A DNA stretch of 64,000 nucleotides. Source: Burhinus oedicnemus (taxonomy: Eukaryota; Chordata; Aves; Charadriiformes; Burhinidae). The stretch lies in NCBI GenBank assembly GCA_008921705.1, contig VFFE01007655.1, positions 184,217 through 248,216 of the forward strand, read 5' to 3'. This document shows, in pieces, positions 1 to 14,200 of this stretch; the first letter of the stretch is position 1, and every line of letters begins with the position of its first letter. A model generated the notes under the pieces. The model had not been told where the DNA came from, made no database searches, and was given only the letters and a program-made list of their open reading frames with translations. Made by a program: the position numbers and the translations under genes.

Positions 1-520
1 ACCTGGAGGAGGTAATCCTTGCACATTAGCTAGCTTTGTGGGGGCCACTCTTCCCTCCAGGGCCTGGAGGAGGTAATCCTTGCACATTAGCTAGCTTTGT
101 GGGGGCCAGTCTTCCCTCCAGGGCCTTATCCCATGGGACTCCTCCAAGCAGATCCCCGAAGGGGTCGAACCTGCTCACCTGAAGTCTGGTATTGTGAGCT
201 TGCCTTTTGCTCTGATCAGTCATCTCAGGATCTTAAACTCCACCGTCTCATGGTCACTGCAGCCAAGGCTGCCTTCAACCTTCACGTCACCAATGAGCCC
301 TTCCTTGTTTGAGAGCATGAGGTGCAGCAGGGCACCTCCCCTCATTGCCTCCTCTGTTGTTTAGGTCAGCAGGTAGTCACTGATGCTTTCCAGGAACTTC
401 CTGGATTGCTTATGCCCTGCCGTGTTGCTCTTCCAGCAGATGTTAGGGTGTTTGGAGTCCCCCTTGAGGATCAGTGCCTCAGAACGTGAGGCTGCTTCCA
501 GCTCTCCAGCTCCATTCAGT
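1..520 (-). repeat. CR1 LINE fragment (ORF2, endonuclease to linker region)
   Basis: Read on the minus strand, the sequence gives the CR1 ORF2 signature for the end of the endonuclease domain and the linker before the reverse transcriptase, including the peptide DLLGGVPWDKALEGR, which matches DLLGRVAWDKALEG in the CR1 copy near 45.1 kb. The reading frame is interrupted, so this is a dead fragment that continues to the left of the window. It lies in an intron of the EPHB gene. The right border is approximate. Confidence 0.75.
2..123. repeat. 61-bp tandem duplication, two copies
   Basis: Positions 2-62 and 63-123 are the same 61 bases with a single difference (cactc against cagtc). The duplication sits inside the CR1 fragment and probably arose locally after insertion, or is an assembly artefact at a contig edge. 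Confidence 0.9.
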
Positions 521-523
521 TTT

Positions 524-1356
524 TCACATGGAAGCATCTAAGGTCATCTGAGACACCCTGGTGTAGCCAAGACATCTGCTCAGGGCTAGTGGATATGATG
601 TAGGAATAGCAGAAGACCCAGCACGTACTGGAATGCCATCTGAATGACAGAGAGAATGGGTACCAGGGGCCTCTCAAGTGTATGGGCAACTGAATTGCTC
701 CTTGGGTCTTTGCTTTAGAGTGAGCCTTATCGCTCGTTAGGTTCCACTGATTGTGTTGACTGTATCAGCTGCCTATCGTGGGTATCTGCACGGAATACGG
801 ACTATATGTCACATGCCAGAGATGTTCATGGTCTGTTGAGAATGACACTTGGCTGTGCTCTGCATAAGTGGGGATCACCACAGAGTTTTTTTCTAGTCTG
901 CACTTACTTCACATTCCTTCCTTACCTAGTCTGTTGATTTAGGTAGATTTTTAGGCTTGCAGGCATGTGTTACTGTTCTGATCAGATAAGGACATCAGCT
1001 GTATTAGAAAATAGCAGAAACTTGTCAAACATTGCTAACTCTGAGGATGTAGCATTTTCAATCTACTCAAAATATCTTAAATCCACTTCTGTGTGCTACC
1101 AGGAAAAAATTTGTCCTGCCATGTAGAAGAGTTGCGACTGACAGCCCACAAAAAAATTGAATCTGGGAGCTGTATTTAACTGGTGTTTGAACTGCTTTGC
1201 AGCTTTAATTAGGATTTATATGTTAAAGAATTTTTCATACACTTGCTATTTTATAAATAGTATACAAAAAGCTGTCCTTTTTCAGTCTTCCTTAGCAGTC
1301 TGATCTCACAACATGTGAGATCTCGCAACATATCATTATTTGCACTGAGTGAATAA
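524..1356. other. intron sequence, no feature seen
   Basis: This stretch lies in the EPHB intron between the CR1 fragment and the next CR1 tail. I see no exon, RNA gene or clear repeat in it. Confidence 0.5.
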
Positions 1357-1500
1357 TTGGAATAGAATAGAATAGAATAGAACAGAACAGAACAGAACAG
1401 AATAGTTCAATTGGTAGGGACCTACTGCAATCATCTAGTCCAACTGCCCTGACTGGATTGAATCAGGTCCTGTGATTTCAGCTGTCATTGGAGACAGACC
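1357..1500 (-). repeat. CR1 3' end with AGAAT pentanucleotide tail
   Basis: A run of gaata/gaaca units at 1360-1405 is followed by sequence whose reverse complement gives the standard CR1 3' end (gttggactagatgattgcag, then taggtccctacc). The ATTCT tail therefore marks the 3' terminus of a minus-strand CR1 that is cut off at its 5' side after about 100 bases. Confidence 0.75.
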
Positions 1501-4500
1501 TAGCATATCTCCATTTATAAATCCCATGTGAAAAGAGCAAAACGAATAAAAGTGACAAATCAGCATAGAACTGGACACTTATATACATGAAACAAGCTCT
1601 GAAAGCCATGTTCTGTTACAAACATTTCTAATAGTTGGCATGCATACAAAGCAAAATATTCATCTAGCACTCTTTGGGTGTTGTATTAAGACATAAAACC
1701 TTGAACTTTGTATTTCCTAATTTATTAACACTGGGAGAGTAACTTTATCATACACTTCTGACAGGATATATGTACTTTTATTCCACCCACAAATAGGTTC
1801 ACATTTCACATCACTGTAGTATTAACATACACATCACTTTAGTATGAAATTTTTCAAAGAAGAAATCTAGATATCTCTTCTACTTGATGTGGTGGGAGAG
1901 CTCCCTGGCCAGTGTTTCATAAGTTTTATCCTTAAAAGAGAGACAAACACATGTATCAAAATCTGAACTCTGTCTCAGAGGTAGATTAACTATCTTGCAT
2001 TGATTCGTAGCTATTTTTATTACTAAGCATTTCTACTGGTTTAGGCTTTCGTCTTAAGCAGTATCTGCTTATTAGGTACATATCACTGAAATGACTATTT
2101 TTAATACAGCAAACTGTATTATCCTGAGCATCCTCCCCACCCCCACCCCCACCCCCAATTACACTGAGTGATGGACATACTGGGATAATAGGGACATCTA
2201 GAATGCTGAGGCGCATCGTCAAGAGATACACATAGTGTAACTCTGGGTAAAGCCACTCCAGTGATTTTTTTTATGTTTCCCAATATTTCTAATTCCACTA
2301 CTTGTAACCTGCTTCTGCATAGTGCCCATCTATATCATTGTTCTGGTGCAGATTTTGCTGTGCCTAAATGTACTATGCACAGTGCCAGCTCAGGTCTTTG
2401 TACCATTGGCAAAAGATAACCTATTGATGGGTAGCTGAAAATTGATAGTAAATACTAGAATCAGAATGGACATGTTTTAACTAAATTACAGGTCAGATGT
2501 TGCTATTTGACTTTGAGTATTCCTTCCAGGTAGGGGAAAATCTGTGGACTGGGAAGAAATGAGAAGGGTGGGAAGAATAACTGTTGGAGGTAGGAAGGAG
2601 AGGAATAAAAAGAGGTGGGAGGACAGGAATGGAGGGGAGATTTAACTCCGATCATTCTGCAAAATCTTCATTTGAAACTAAAAGGAATTCGGCTCTCCCC
2701 TGGCAGTGTAGCTGTGCGTTTGGGTTTGCACCTCTCCCTGTGTGTGCTTTGTGTCCTATCAGAAGGAAATTAAACTTTGCACATTAAAATGTAGTGAAAT
2801 CTGTCTTGATCACATGTTAAATAAGTAGGTAACCCATTCTCCTCACATTATCGTTTGAATAGTGTTCTTGATTTTTGTCTTACATGCTACATACGGTCTT
2901 GATTAATTGCTGCTGTCTTCAATCCTTGTCGCGACATTGTCATCAGCAGATGTAGTTGAGCAATCTTGTTTGAAAGACAAGCAATTGTAAGAAATAAAAG
3001 GAGTAAGGATGAGAGAAAGCATTTTATTGTTAATGCTCTTATATTTTTGTTTCATTTACATTTTTAACTGGTCCCCACTTGCCTGAGCTGTTTGAAGCCC
3101 ATTTGAATTGGTCTTTCAGAGTAATTGTGTCTTGTTATTAAAAACATTCCTTTTCTCTTTTTCACAATTATGAGGGAAGAAAATGCTATTCTAGAGTTTT
3201 TGACCAAATGTCTCTGCTTCATTCTTCAAATTAAGGAAGTTTCTGTCTGTTATGTAAAACCAGTGCATTTAGGTGTCAGCTTTTCATTGGCATGCTTTTT
3301 CTGGAAAATGTAAATGTTGCTGAAAATGTTACTTCCATTAGGAAAATGAGGGTTCCCTAGCTGCCTGTGTCAAGGCTTCTTGGCAACGATGTTTTGCTTG
3401 CAGAAAGAAAGCAAAACTTAAGAAGAGCTTTGTGGACAGACAGCTGAAAGATGTGGACAGGGTGAAAGATCCTCTTCCAATTATCCTGAAATTTTTGCTT
3501 GGAAATCTCTTCCTAAGAAGAAACTTATATTCTTTTAGCTTTTGCACAAACCTAGAGAGTGTGTGCGTATGTATAAATTCATGGATATTTTTTATAGAAG
3601 TGGATTATCATTCTGCAGAAAGCTTCACATGCAAGTGGCTTTAACAACCATTCATCTCCCTTCCTGATCTAAGTACATTTTTTAGAAGAGCTAACTACTT
3701 CAGGAAAGGGCCTGCATAGGTGTTCTGTATTTCTGTTGACTTCAGAACATGTGAATGTGCCTCTAGGAGGACAAAAAAATAGAAAGCAAAACTACCGCAA
3801 ATAGTAGCCTTGTTTGTGTCTCACTGTAATCTAACTGTTGTACAGTGAACAGTGTTTGAAATCATTAATCGTATTATCTTCAAGATAATATTTTGTTTCC
3901 TTCCTACTGATTTAATGAGTTTCAGGCTAGTGAGAGGTAATGGCAATTAGACAAGTCTTGAACTGAACTTCAGACTTTTAGAATAGCCAATCACAAGATT
4001 TCTCAAATTGGTAGACACAAGTTCTTGCTTGCTTTCTGGTTTAGATTCATGCTTCCAAAGCCCTCTTTTGTGTTTGATGTCAAGGTCCTTGCTTTGTACA
4101 TAAAGGGAAGTTGACATTTTCCCACTGTAATTAATATCTGACACAGACTATAAGCACTTAATATCATAATGGAATCAAGAGAGCTAACAGCTCCATCTGA
4201 GTAGTACACCAGGCTGGCCTGTTCACCAAAAGACAAAAACTTAGCAAGCTAGTCAAGAACAGACAGAAAAACTATTATGTGAAGCTTCCACACTTCCACA
4301 CTTAACCTTTTGGTGGTGGTTCCAGGCAGCAGTGCTAGTTAGAAGCCCATTCAGACTGGACTTCTGTGGTTCAGTGGCCCTCAGTGGGACTGCAAGTCTC
4401 AAATACAGTGACAGTTTTGACATCTGGGCAACAGTTGTGACAGGGATTAGCCTGAGATCCAGGAGCTAATCTGAACACAAGGCTGCATATCAGGCTATGA

Positions 4501-5108
4501 AAATGAGATGCTTTCATCCTCTGTGATCTGCAGCTGAACTGAGACCACCGAACTGAGGAATACTTCAAAGTCTGTTCCTTAATGCATCAGTGTTCTCATC
4601 TGCCTTCGTCTTCTGGTTTCCAGCCATGATCTGGTAGTGAAAGGCCTCCGTTACTCAAGCCCATACTTGATTTTTTTCCCCAGGCAAAGAATTATGATCT
4701 GGGGAGAAGCAGAAGAGAGTTAGTGTGCTCTGCTTTTTCTCTGACCACTATCACATTGTGGTCCTAGAACAAAGCAGTGGCACTGAACACCTTGCCATCT
4801 TGCATGTAAAAATTGCAAATTTGCTTCCAGCTACAATATAGATAATTTCATAATTCCTGTGCATGATCAGTTGGATGTGGATTTCTTCATTTTCGTTCTG
4901 TTCAAGTTGTTGGTGGCTGTATCTCCCAGTAGAGTAGAACTGTGCCTGGATTTCTTCTGGTTATTTTATAAAGTACGTCAAAATGCAAATTAAGGGAAAT
5001 TAAAGGAAGAGCTGACCTTACTTATTAACTCATCATAATGCATATTCAATTATAATTAATTGTTAAGCTTATCCCTTTGCAATCTCTCCTTCCTGTCCTT
5101 TATTACAG
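1501..5108. other. EPHB intron, no coding sequence recognised
   Basis: AT-rich intron leading to the exon at 5109. Its short open frames have no recognisable family signature. The only structured element I see is the C-rich block at 2135-2156. The exon for the first FN3 domain, which should precede 5109, is not here and must lie left of the window. Confidence 0.6.
2135..2156 (-). other. G-quadruplex-type motif on the minus strand
   Basis: Four runs of 4, 5, 5 and 5 cytosines separated by single A's on the plus strand; the minus strand therefore has four G-runs with one-base loops, the canonical G4 pattern. It is intronic and on the strand opposite to EPHB transcription. Confidence 0.7.
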
Positions 5109-5233
5109 TCCCCTCTGCCGTCCCTATGATGCATCAGGTGAGTCGTACTACCAGTAGCATCACACTATCATGGCCTCAGCCAGACCAACCCAATGGGGTC
5201 ATCCTGGATTACCAGCTACGCTACTTTGACAAG
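5109..5233 (+). CDS. EPHB6: EPHB exon: second FN3 domain, first part
   Basis: The acceptor tattacag precedes the exon and the donor gtgagc follows it. It is 125 bp, enters with two bases completing a split codon and leaves in phase 0. The peptide contains [15 protein letters not shown] and [10 protein letters not shown], hallmarks of the EphB second fibronectin III domain. Confidence 0.95.
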
Positions 5234-8200
5234 GTGAGCAGAAAGTGATGCAGTGCTGATTGTTGTATAGCTGTTATGCAGAAGAGAAAAGGGAAATCTT
5301 CTGTCTGGGAGGTGCACCCCTGGATCAGGATGGATAAGGTGGAGAAAATTGCTGCAATTATGAGGGAAGAACAAGCTGTAGCAAACCAGAATTTCATAAT
5401 ACACACTTCATCTAACATCATTCCATCTGCATTTTCCAACTTGGAACCATCTAGGGACAATGCAAATAAAAAAAGAGAAGACACTTGTAGCCAAGCTAAA
5501 AAGCTGTGGCTAACAACCTAATTAAGTTTAGCCCCAGCTGGCACAGGTAACAGTGGAAGGAGCTGAAGTTTCCAAATATGTATATTGGGATTGGATTCAC
5601 TGCAACATTCTGTCATGTGTTTGTGGAGGGAAGTCCTGCGTCTCTTTAAGAAATTTTGGGAGGAGGAATGCACTCTTTCATTCACTAAGTGGTGGATATC
5701 AGTTACCTGTTTATGTGCTAGAATTGCAGGGTGGCAAATATAAAGTTGTTCTCCATTCACATCTTTCATGACTCCTAATTCAACTGATTTGAGGTGAAGA
5801 GGTATGGAGAGGTTCAGACAAGTTCCCATTCCATAGTCTTGATCTTTCACGTAAATATTTTTGCAGGATTGTGCAGGACTACTGTTTTTCTAGCAGTAAA
5901 GGGGCCTGCTATTTGTAGTAACATGTTTAGCTGCTTCCTGGATACAGCATTACATGTGTTCTTGCTCTGGATTCTCCTAGGAGAATACCTGAGTTTGGAG
6001 CTTGTAGAAGGCAAAATTTCAAGACAGGCTTTTTTTATGGATATGCTTAGCAAGCAACCACAGGACAAGGTAGTTTTGTCTCTCACTTTTGTTTAGGTCA
6101 GGACTGAGGGTCTTTGGCAGAGCTTTGTGGGAAGCCCAGGCCTAAGGGAATGAAAAGCAGCACTGAGGAACAAGCAGTGTGTGAGGAAGTCAGGTCTGAA
6201 ATAGCAGTTGTGATTGCAAGTCTCTGTAACAGGTTCAAAGAATACTGGGCTGACATGGAAACTAGCATTGCTTGATGAAGAGACTGAGCGGTATGTCTCA
6301 CATTCCTTTTTGGTCACTGACATGCACAGGCAGAAGATGAGGATAATTCATTCATCTTGACTAGCGAAACCAACATGGCTACCATATTAAATCTGAGCCC
6401 AGGCAAGATCTATGCCTTCCAAGTACGAGCTAGAACAGCAGTGGGGTATGGCCCATACAGTGGAAGGATGTATTTCCAGACTTTAATGGGAGGTAAGTGC
6501 TACCATTTTGTACTCGGATCTGCACATGAACATCTTCCACTTACGTGTGTCCCTGAGTGTATTAGCTTATCCTCTGGGCGGCTACTACCAGACATGCCTA
6601 CTGAACTTGTATTTCTGTATATCATAGTTTGCCTATGCAGGTTTGTTCACTCAAAGAAGCTGTGAGAGCGTGTTGTTTACGCTAACACCATATTCTGCAG
6701 TCCTACTCCTTGTTGTCTCTGTGTCTCTGACCAGCTGGAAGAGAGTATCAGTAAAACTCTTTTTAGGAGGTTGTTACGGTACATAGCACTATACACTGTT
6801 TTAGTTTGGTCTTCAGCTGTCACAGGACATCTTATAGCTGAATGCTCTGTGAAAGTGTTAAAGACAGGTGGTAGACAGGACATAAACCCAGAAGCTTGCC
6901 TTCCAGCAGTGTCACCATCCATTCATGCAGAAAGCAACATATTACCTTGTGATACTCTTTGGTCTGGATCAAAAGTACTCCCGTATATCATCTACAAGGT
7001 AAATTAACAGGGGACAATGGGATCAAAGCCCAGGTGTAGAGCTAGCGTATACCTAAGTGGCTATTTTGGTGTCAGTGGACCAGGGGAAGGAAAAATGGAT
7101 TCAGAGGGAGCACTGGCTTTTCAGAAGTAGGAAGGAAGGAACTGGAGAAGCACAGTGACTGAAAGGGTAAAGAGATAACCAAGTCAAGCATTTGTTGAAC
7201 TGTCAGGACTAGCCTGTGAAGCAAAGGACTGGAAGGGATGGAATTATGGGTAAGACCTAGTTGAGTAGAAGGGACACTCTAACAGTTTCTGTCCTCTGCA
7301 TTTGTGTGTGTGTATGCATGTGTCTTCCTTGCTAGGGGAGCGCTCGGAGACGGTGCAGGACCGACTGCCGCTTATCGTGGGCTCAGCGCTTGGTGGTCTA
7401 GCCTTCTTGGTAATTGCTGCCATTGCCATCCTTGCCATCATCTTCAAGAGGTGAATTCCTTGACCTGCTCATGTGCACTGCAGACAGTGGAACTTTCTTA
7501 CCCCCGCTACATAACCCCATCTCAAGGGAAACAGCCTGATCTACATTTATCCAGATGTCCTTGAGATGCCATTTTCTAATAAGGAAAGATCCTGCCCCAT
7601 TACTTCTACCTGAGGAGCCTCTCCTTTGGTAAACCACTCATGTACTTAGCTGATATTTGGCTAGTTAGCAATATGAACACAAGGGAAGTATTTTAAAACT
7701 GGTGCTCAAAAGGTATTTAAATGCATCACTGTAAAGAAGGGACTGTAAATTGCATTCACAACAACTGGAGAATGAAACAATGTAGTGAAGAAGGACTGGT
7801 GGAATAAATATTTAGATCCACTTATTTAGAAGGTGCTAAATACCCTTTAACCAAGGATCAAGAGACAATAGCTCATTTGCTGAAGAATAAAATCTGTACT
7901 ACCCCAATGGTTCTATGGAACACTGACTCATAAAATATATGTTAAAAAAAGCAAATACCACTCCCCATTTTGGAAAGAAAAGGGGGCAAATAGGTCAATG
8001 TAGAGATAATCTGTTACAGCAAAAAGGACAGATATTTTAAAGAGAAAGAGAAAACAGTAAGGGTTGCTACTTTTGTAGAGGTACAAAAGTAAACAATGGG
8101 GGTTTTTTATTTGAAGAAAAGAAACAGTGATTACACACTCCTTGAATTTACTGAGGTTTGAACGTAATCCCCTAGACTGTCAGTGACAGATTTCTGTATC

Positions 8201-11200
8201 TTTGTTCTGCTCTGCCTCTGCACAAGAGGGACTTTCTAGCTTTTTCTGCTGACCTAAAAAAATGTATAAACTACTTTACTTTAGAAAGTGACATCTAGTT
8301 TTAGTTATTTCTTTTTTGATTGTCTTCCCTTTTCTACATCTGTTTTCTTCTTCTGTGTATATTCTCTTTTAATATTTTTCTTTCTGGAAAGAAAAGAATT
8401 ATCAAATATTGTTATATTTGCATTATTGCTTCCTTTTGTAGCTTTAAAGTGTTAAAAATATAATTTCTTGTTATAGCTGGAAATGTAATACTATGTGCAC
8501 AACTCAATAAAGTGTATATTTTTCTAAAAAAAATAAATCAAACCCAGAATAAATTAATATTACCAAAACCATGTTTGGGAAAGACATTAATGGGTTTCTG
8601 TAAATGTATCTACATAAAAGGAAATAATATTAAAAATAGATTAATTTATACTTGAAAGATCATGTGCAATTAATAGTTGTTCAGAAAAAGTGGAGAAACC
8701 AAATTCAATTTTTAAATTTGTCCTTGATAAGAAAAGGAAGTTTGAAGATGTAGGAAAAGAAGAACACCACATAAAATGAGTAGTTCTTTAAAAGGTTGAA
8801 TATATGTGGAGTCAGATGCTATAATTTTAACTTATTTTTGTAAATTGTTGGTACACATTTTCCAGGCAATATATAATGTGAAACACCTATTTTAGCTAAT
8901 TGGGTTTTTTTTAAATGATGGAAAACCATTAGTGTGTCAGATAACCTATAAAAAAAGCCATGAATGTAGATCTGACTTTCAGATGCAACAGCAGAGGTAG
9001 ACCTCTTAGGTATAGGCCTCCAGTAAAGCCAATTTCTTTTCACAACAGAACAGATTTTGAAGGTAGAACTATCTCTGTTTTTGCAGTCTTACCAGAATTT
9101 AAAGAGGTAAGCCTGACAAGTAAGAATAATACAAAAAGTTACCTGTTAGAATGACAGAATTAGTTATGTTAGTAAAGTATCATAATGTTTCATGATACTC
9201 TGTCTTCAGTTGCTAACTGAATCAGCAGCTAGAAGGTCTTGTGCTGAAACAGCAGAGCATATGAGTTGACACAAATCCATGCATACAGGAAGGATACTAC
9301 AGGATACTACAGGGTTTCATTTACAATCTGGTCTAATTAATATGATTTAGAAAAAGATTGCAAACTAGCATGAATTTTACATTTCTGGAAAAAAAAATTT
9401 TGAACACTGTTGGAAACAAAGGAAGTGACTTGAAAATGGAAAATATGTTTAGAGCAAACCAAGAATAGGATGAAACTTTTGAAACAACTAGATCATGTGG
9501 GAAAAAATTGCTTGAATTACACATATTTAAGAGGAGAATGGAATTTGAGAAATGCTTATGCTGAGAAGGACCTATGCTTATGGAAATTAGACGCATGTAT
9601 GCAATAAATATTACAATAATAAAGACCATATCTGTTTTGATCTGCACATGCAAAAATAACATCACAGAACAGATTTCTGTTCATCTGGCTCTGTGTGGTT
9701 GGTTTTGGGTACATTACTTACGAAAACAATAGTCAAAGTAAATGCTGTTTAGAGACCAGGAGGAAAAATAAAAAGGAATTAATATTTGGGGAAAATTTAT
9801 ACAAATTAAGCATTAGAGTAAATGGCTCTTAGAATGTTTTTGAAGAACTTAAAAGGCATCACAGGAGATGCCTTAGATTAGTATTGAAAAGAATAATTTG
9901 TTATAATTAAATGAAATTAAAATGCAAATTTAGCCTGAATAGTAAGAAAACTTCCAAAAGAGTAATGTTAAACTGTAGTATTTTTTTTTCAGGATAGTGC
10001 TGTAGGCCCTATCATTTGTTATATGTAAAGTGGGGATGCAAACAGTGGTGTAAAAACTGCCACATAGAAAACAAGCATGCACTGGTTACCAAGAGATGGG
10101 CAGGATCTTAACACCCATCTTCTACCCCTAAATTCAAGGATTTCCTGAGTCTTGCATTGAGAAGCCTACCCCAACGTCCTATGAGAGACTCTTATGTGTG
10201 TCTTGACTTTTCTTTCCTTTATGTCCTGCAGTAAAAGGCGAGAGACTCCATACACAGACCGCCTGCAGCAGTATATCAGTGCACGAGGTAAGTGTTCTTG
10301 AGCAACAGATGGCAAGGGCCTGTCTCTTTTCAGGACTCGTTAACACCCGTGTGTCTCAGGGTTTGATTCTGGTGATGTTTTGGGTTGTCTCCTCCACTGC
10401 AGGACTTGGAGTGAAGTATTACATTGATCCTTCAACCTATGAAGATCCCAATGAAGCCATTCGAGAATTTGCCAAGGAGATTGATGTGTCCTTCATCAAG
10501 ATTGAGGAGGTCATTGGATCAGGTAGTGTGAGAATCTCCAGATTTTTAAGTGCCTTCTTGTTCACCTTGAGACCTGGCACACTACTGGCCTGAAATGGAC
10601 CCAACCATGGTACATCAAGTGTCTCAGGACAGCTAACCTTCGTTTTTACCAAAATTCATCTTAACCTACTTACCCTTAGATGCTGACCCCAAACGAACTT
10701 TAAAACACCCTTTGAAGACCCAGAACTTCTGAACCCTGAAGATGTAGTCTCCAACCTAACTGAATTCAGAGCCTTCATTGAGAGCTTTATCTAAATCCAG
10801 ACTTTATTTAATCCTGGTGTTTCCAAGCAGCACCCAAAGTCTTCCACAGTAGAATGTTTTAGTGCACCTGACTAAAATTCTTTGCTGTGTTTCCTTACTT
10901 GAGGTGTGTTTCTTCCCTCCCTGACAGGAGAGTTTGGAGAGGTGTGCTTTGGGCGCCTAAAACACCCAGGGAAGCGTGAATACACAGTAGCTATTAAGAC
11001 CCTGAAATCAGGTTACACAGATGAACAGCGGCGGGAGTTCCTGAGTGAGGCCAGCATCATGGGGCAATTTGAGCATCCCAATGTCATTCATCTGGAGGGT
11101 GTGGTCACCAAGAGCCGACCAGTCATGATTGTTACAGAGTTCATGGAGAATGGATCACTGGATTCCTTCCTCAGGGTACCACAACCAGAGTCTCCCACAA

Positions 11201-14200
11201 CCGTTACCTCTTCATCTTGCTGTGTGCCAGTCTCAGATCTGATAATTTTGCCTGTCCTTCCTCTTCACTCCCGTTTCTATAAATCGTCAGTCGCCCTTTT
11301 CAGGTGCAATAGAAATAATAGCAAATTACCAGAGTAAGTGGTTTTGGGCCAACGTGGTGAAAATATTCCAAAAGCTCACCCATCATGTAACATTTCTCTA
11401 TTATTTTAGACTTCTCCAGTTCAAATAATTGATGGTAAACAGTACTTAATTGCTTATCTTTTTACACAGCCTTACAGTTCCTTATGTGCATGCTCCAAAG
11501 TTTGCCTTTCTAATAATGATTTTCAGACTTTATTGCACTGAATGTTTTCAAGTTTCAACATTGTAATGAAACTTGTAGTTATTTTTGGACTCAGAGTTTC
11601 CAGTGTTTTTTCTAGTAATGAAACATAAATACAGACATTTTTGTAGTATAGAGGCTTCAGTTCTTTTTTTTTACTGATTCATATGCTCATTCAACCTGTG
11701 GTTGCTTTGGCAGGTACATTTTGAAGAGCACATGAGCCCATTGTGTTGAATTGCATAGAACCCGTTGTAAAGATCTTAAAACAGATTTCTCTGCTCACGT
11801 TCATTTAGCCATCTTAGTTGTTAATGAGACTAGGCATAGGATGCTAAAGGAGGATATGGCCACAAGGTGAGATTTGTCTTCAGAAAGAGATCATCAGTGC
11901 CTGACTTCCTTTGAGATTTGTTGCCTTAAGCCCACCCTCCTTTCTTATCTGCTGTCCCTGAACCTTCAGATTTTGGCTGAAGTTAAGATGTATGTTCTCT
12001 AACTTCATAAATCCACCTTGTTACCTTGCCCTTTGTTAGTCTTCCTGTTGGCTTCGTGTTCTGTGGTCACAAAAGCCTATGTTTTCCTTCTTAATTGCAG
12101 CAGAAGGAGGGACAGTTCAGTGTGTTACAGCTGGTGGGAATGCTACGGGGGATTGCAGCTGGCATGCGCTACCTTTCAGACATGAACTATGTGCATCGTG
12201 ACCTGGCAGCACGAAACATCTTAGTCAATAGTAACCTTGTGTGCAAGGTGTCAGACTTTGGTTTGTCCCGCTTTCTGGAGGATGATGCTTCAAATCCCAC
12301 CTATACTGGAGCTTTGGTGAGTTACCACTATGGAGTGAATTACTGCAGTGCTGCCAGCTATAATTTTTTCCTGTGTTCCTCCTTGATTTAGTGTACCCTT
12401 TTTAGTCAATCTTGAGACCCGAGAGACCAGTGGGGTGGAGCCTTCTGTCTTGTGTGCTATCTGTTTCAAACCAGTAAAAACCAAAAATAACTGAATATCT
12501 GATCCACTCTGCCATGGGAAATGGAGTCTCAGTGCCATTCTTTGTGGAACGATGGTGAACAGGACAAACCTCATAACCTGATGTAGGTGTTATCTGTCAG
12601 GATGTATAAAGAACTGAAGGAGAGATTGAGATCCTGTACTACTGCCCTGTGAGGAAAGAGTTGTTTTTTTCCTACAGAAAATATAACTGGCATAAATATG
12701 TTTATGGGCTTATAACCAACTATCAAATGAACTTATTGCCTATGAAGTTCTGACACCTGTTATACATAGCACAAAAGGGATGGGAGTATAACAGGCAGGT
12801 TGAAACTACCATTTGTTATGCAGGAGATGAAGAAGAATTCAGTCACTGAAAAGTGAAACAAGTTTTAGATGTGTGTGTTTTTGAGGAACCAGCACCTGAA
12901 TGATATTTCATCTCGGAGGTCATACCTGCAGTCAGAGTGGTAAAGATGGAAAAAGGAAGGAGTTAATGCTAGCCACTCAGTGTATCTGTCCTTGGTGTTG
13001 CAGGTTAGGATTGTTTAAATGGCTTTAGATTTCCAAATAGGTGTGACTTTCAGGAGGATTTTACTATCTGCCACCTCTCAAATGCTTCAAAGGAGAGCTA
13101 TAAAAGTTAAAGTCATGGGATTTGTAGGAGCAAGGAGGCATGATTCTGTTTTTTCATCTATATCTGTCAATAGAACAAGGTGGAAACCTTGAACATAGCT
13201 TGAATTCAAACCAACAATATCTACAAGATGGCATCAACTGGACAGGCACCCCATGCTCAGAGCTGTGTTGTGCTACAGGTGTCTAAACAGTTCAGTGATG
13301 TCATTTTCACAAATAGTCCTCATCTCACTAACATTCTGGTTGCTCTCTGACTGCTTTCTAGGGCTGCAAAATCCCCATCCGTTGGACTGCCCCTGAAGCT
13401 GTCCAATATCGCAAGTTCACCTCCTCCAGTGATGTCTGGAGCTATGGCATTGTCATGTGGGAGGTGATGTCCTATGGTGAGAGGCCTTACTGGGACATGT
13501 CCAATCAGGATGTAAGTTTTAGAAGTGGTGAGAATGTACATCTGCCTCTCTGTCCTGTTATCAATTCAAGTAGAAGAAAGTCATACACCACCAAGTGATT
13601 GAAGCTTTTTTGTCTTTTATTTTCCCAGCTGTGATAAAGCTTTGTTCTTCTTTTTCTCCAGGTGATTAATGCCATCGACCAGGACTATCGCCTGCCACCA
13701 CCCCCAGACTGCCCGACTGTTCTGCATCTGCTGATGCTTGACTGCTGGCAGAAGGAGCGGGTCCAGAGACCCAAATTTGAGCAAATAGTCAGTGCCCTAG
13801 ATAAAATGATCCGCAAGCCATCTGCCCTCAAAGCCACTGGCACTGGGAGCAGCAGGTGAGATGAGCATTTAGTGCAAAATAATAGGGCTCACCTCTCAGT
13901 AGGCATCATGAAGAAAAGAAAGCAGTAAATCAGGATATATAGTATTTTTTCCAACCCTCTCATCTGAGACTGGGAACAAAAAGGAAGCAAAAAAACCATA
14001 AGGGACAGGGTTGCAAGAACTGGATATTGTGATTCACTTAATGGGTGATGAGGAATTATGAGTACTGAATGTGAGGGGAGATAAATCTCTTGATGAGGTG
14101 CACTGAGGATGAACATGAGTGAGGCATGTTAGGGAATGAAGGGAGGGACACATCTGGGTGCAGCTACACAAGATATTCTGTGATCACACAATACCGTGTG

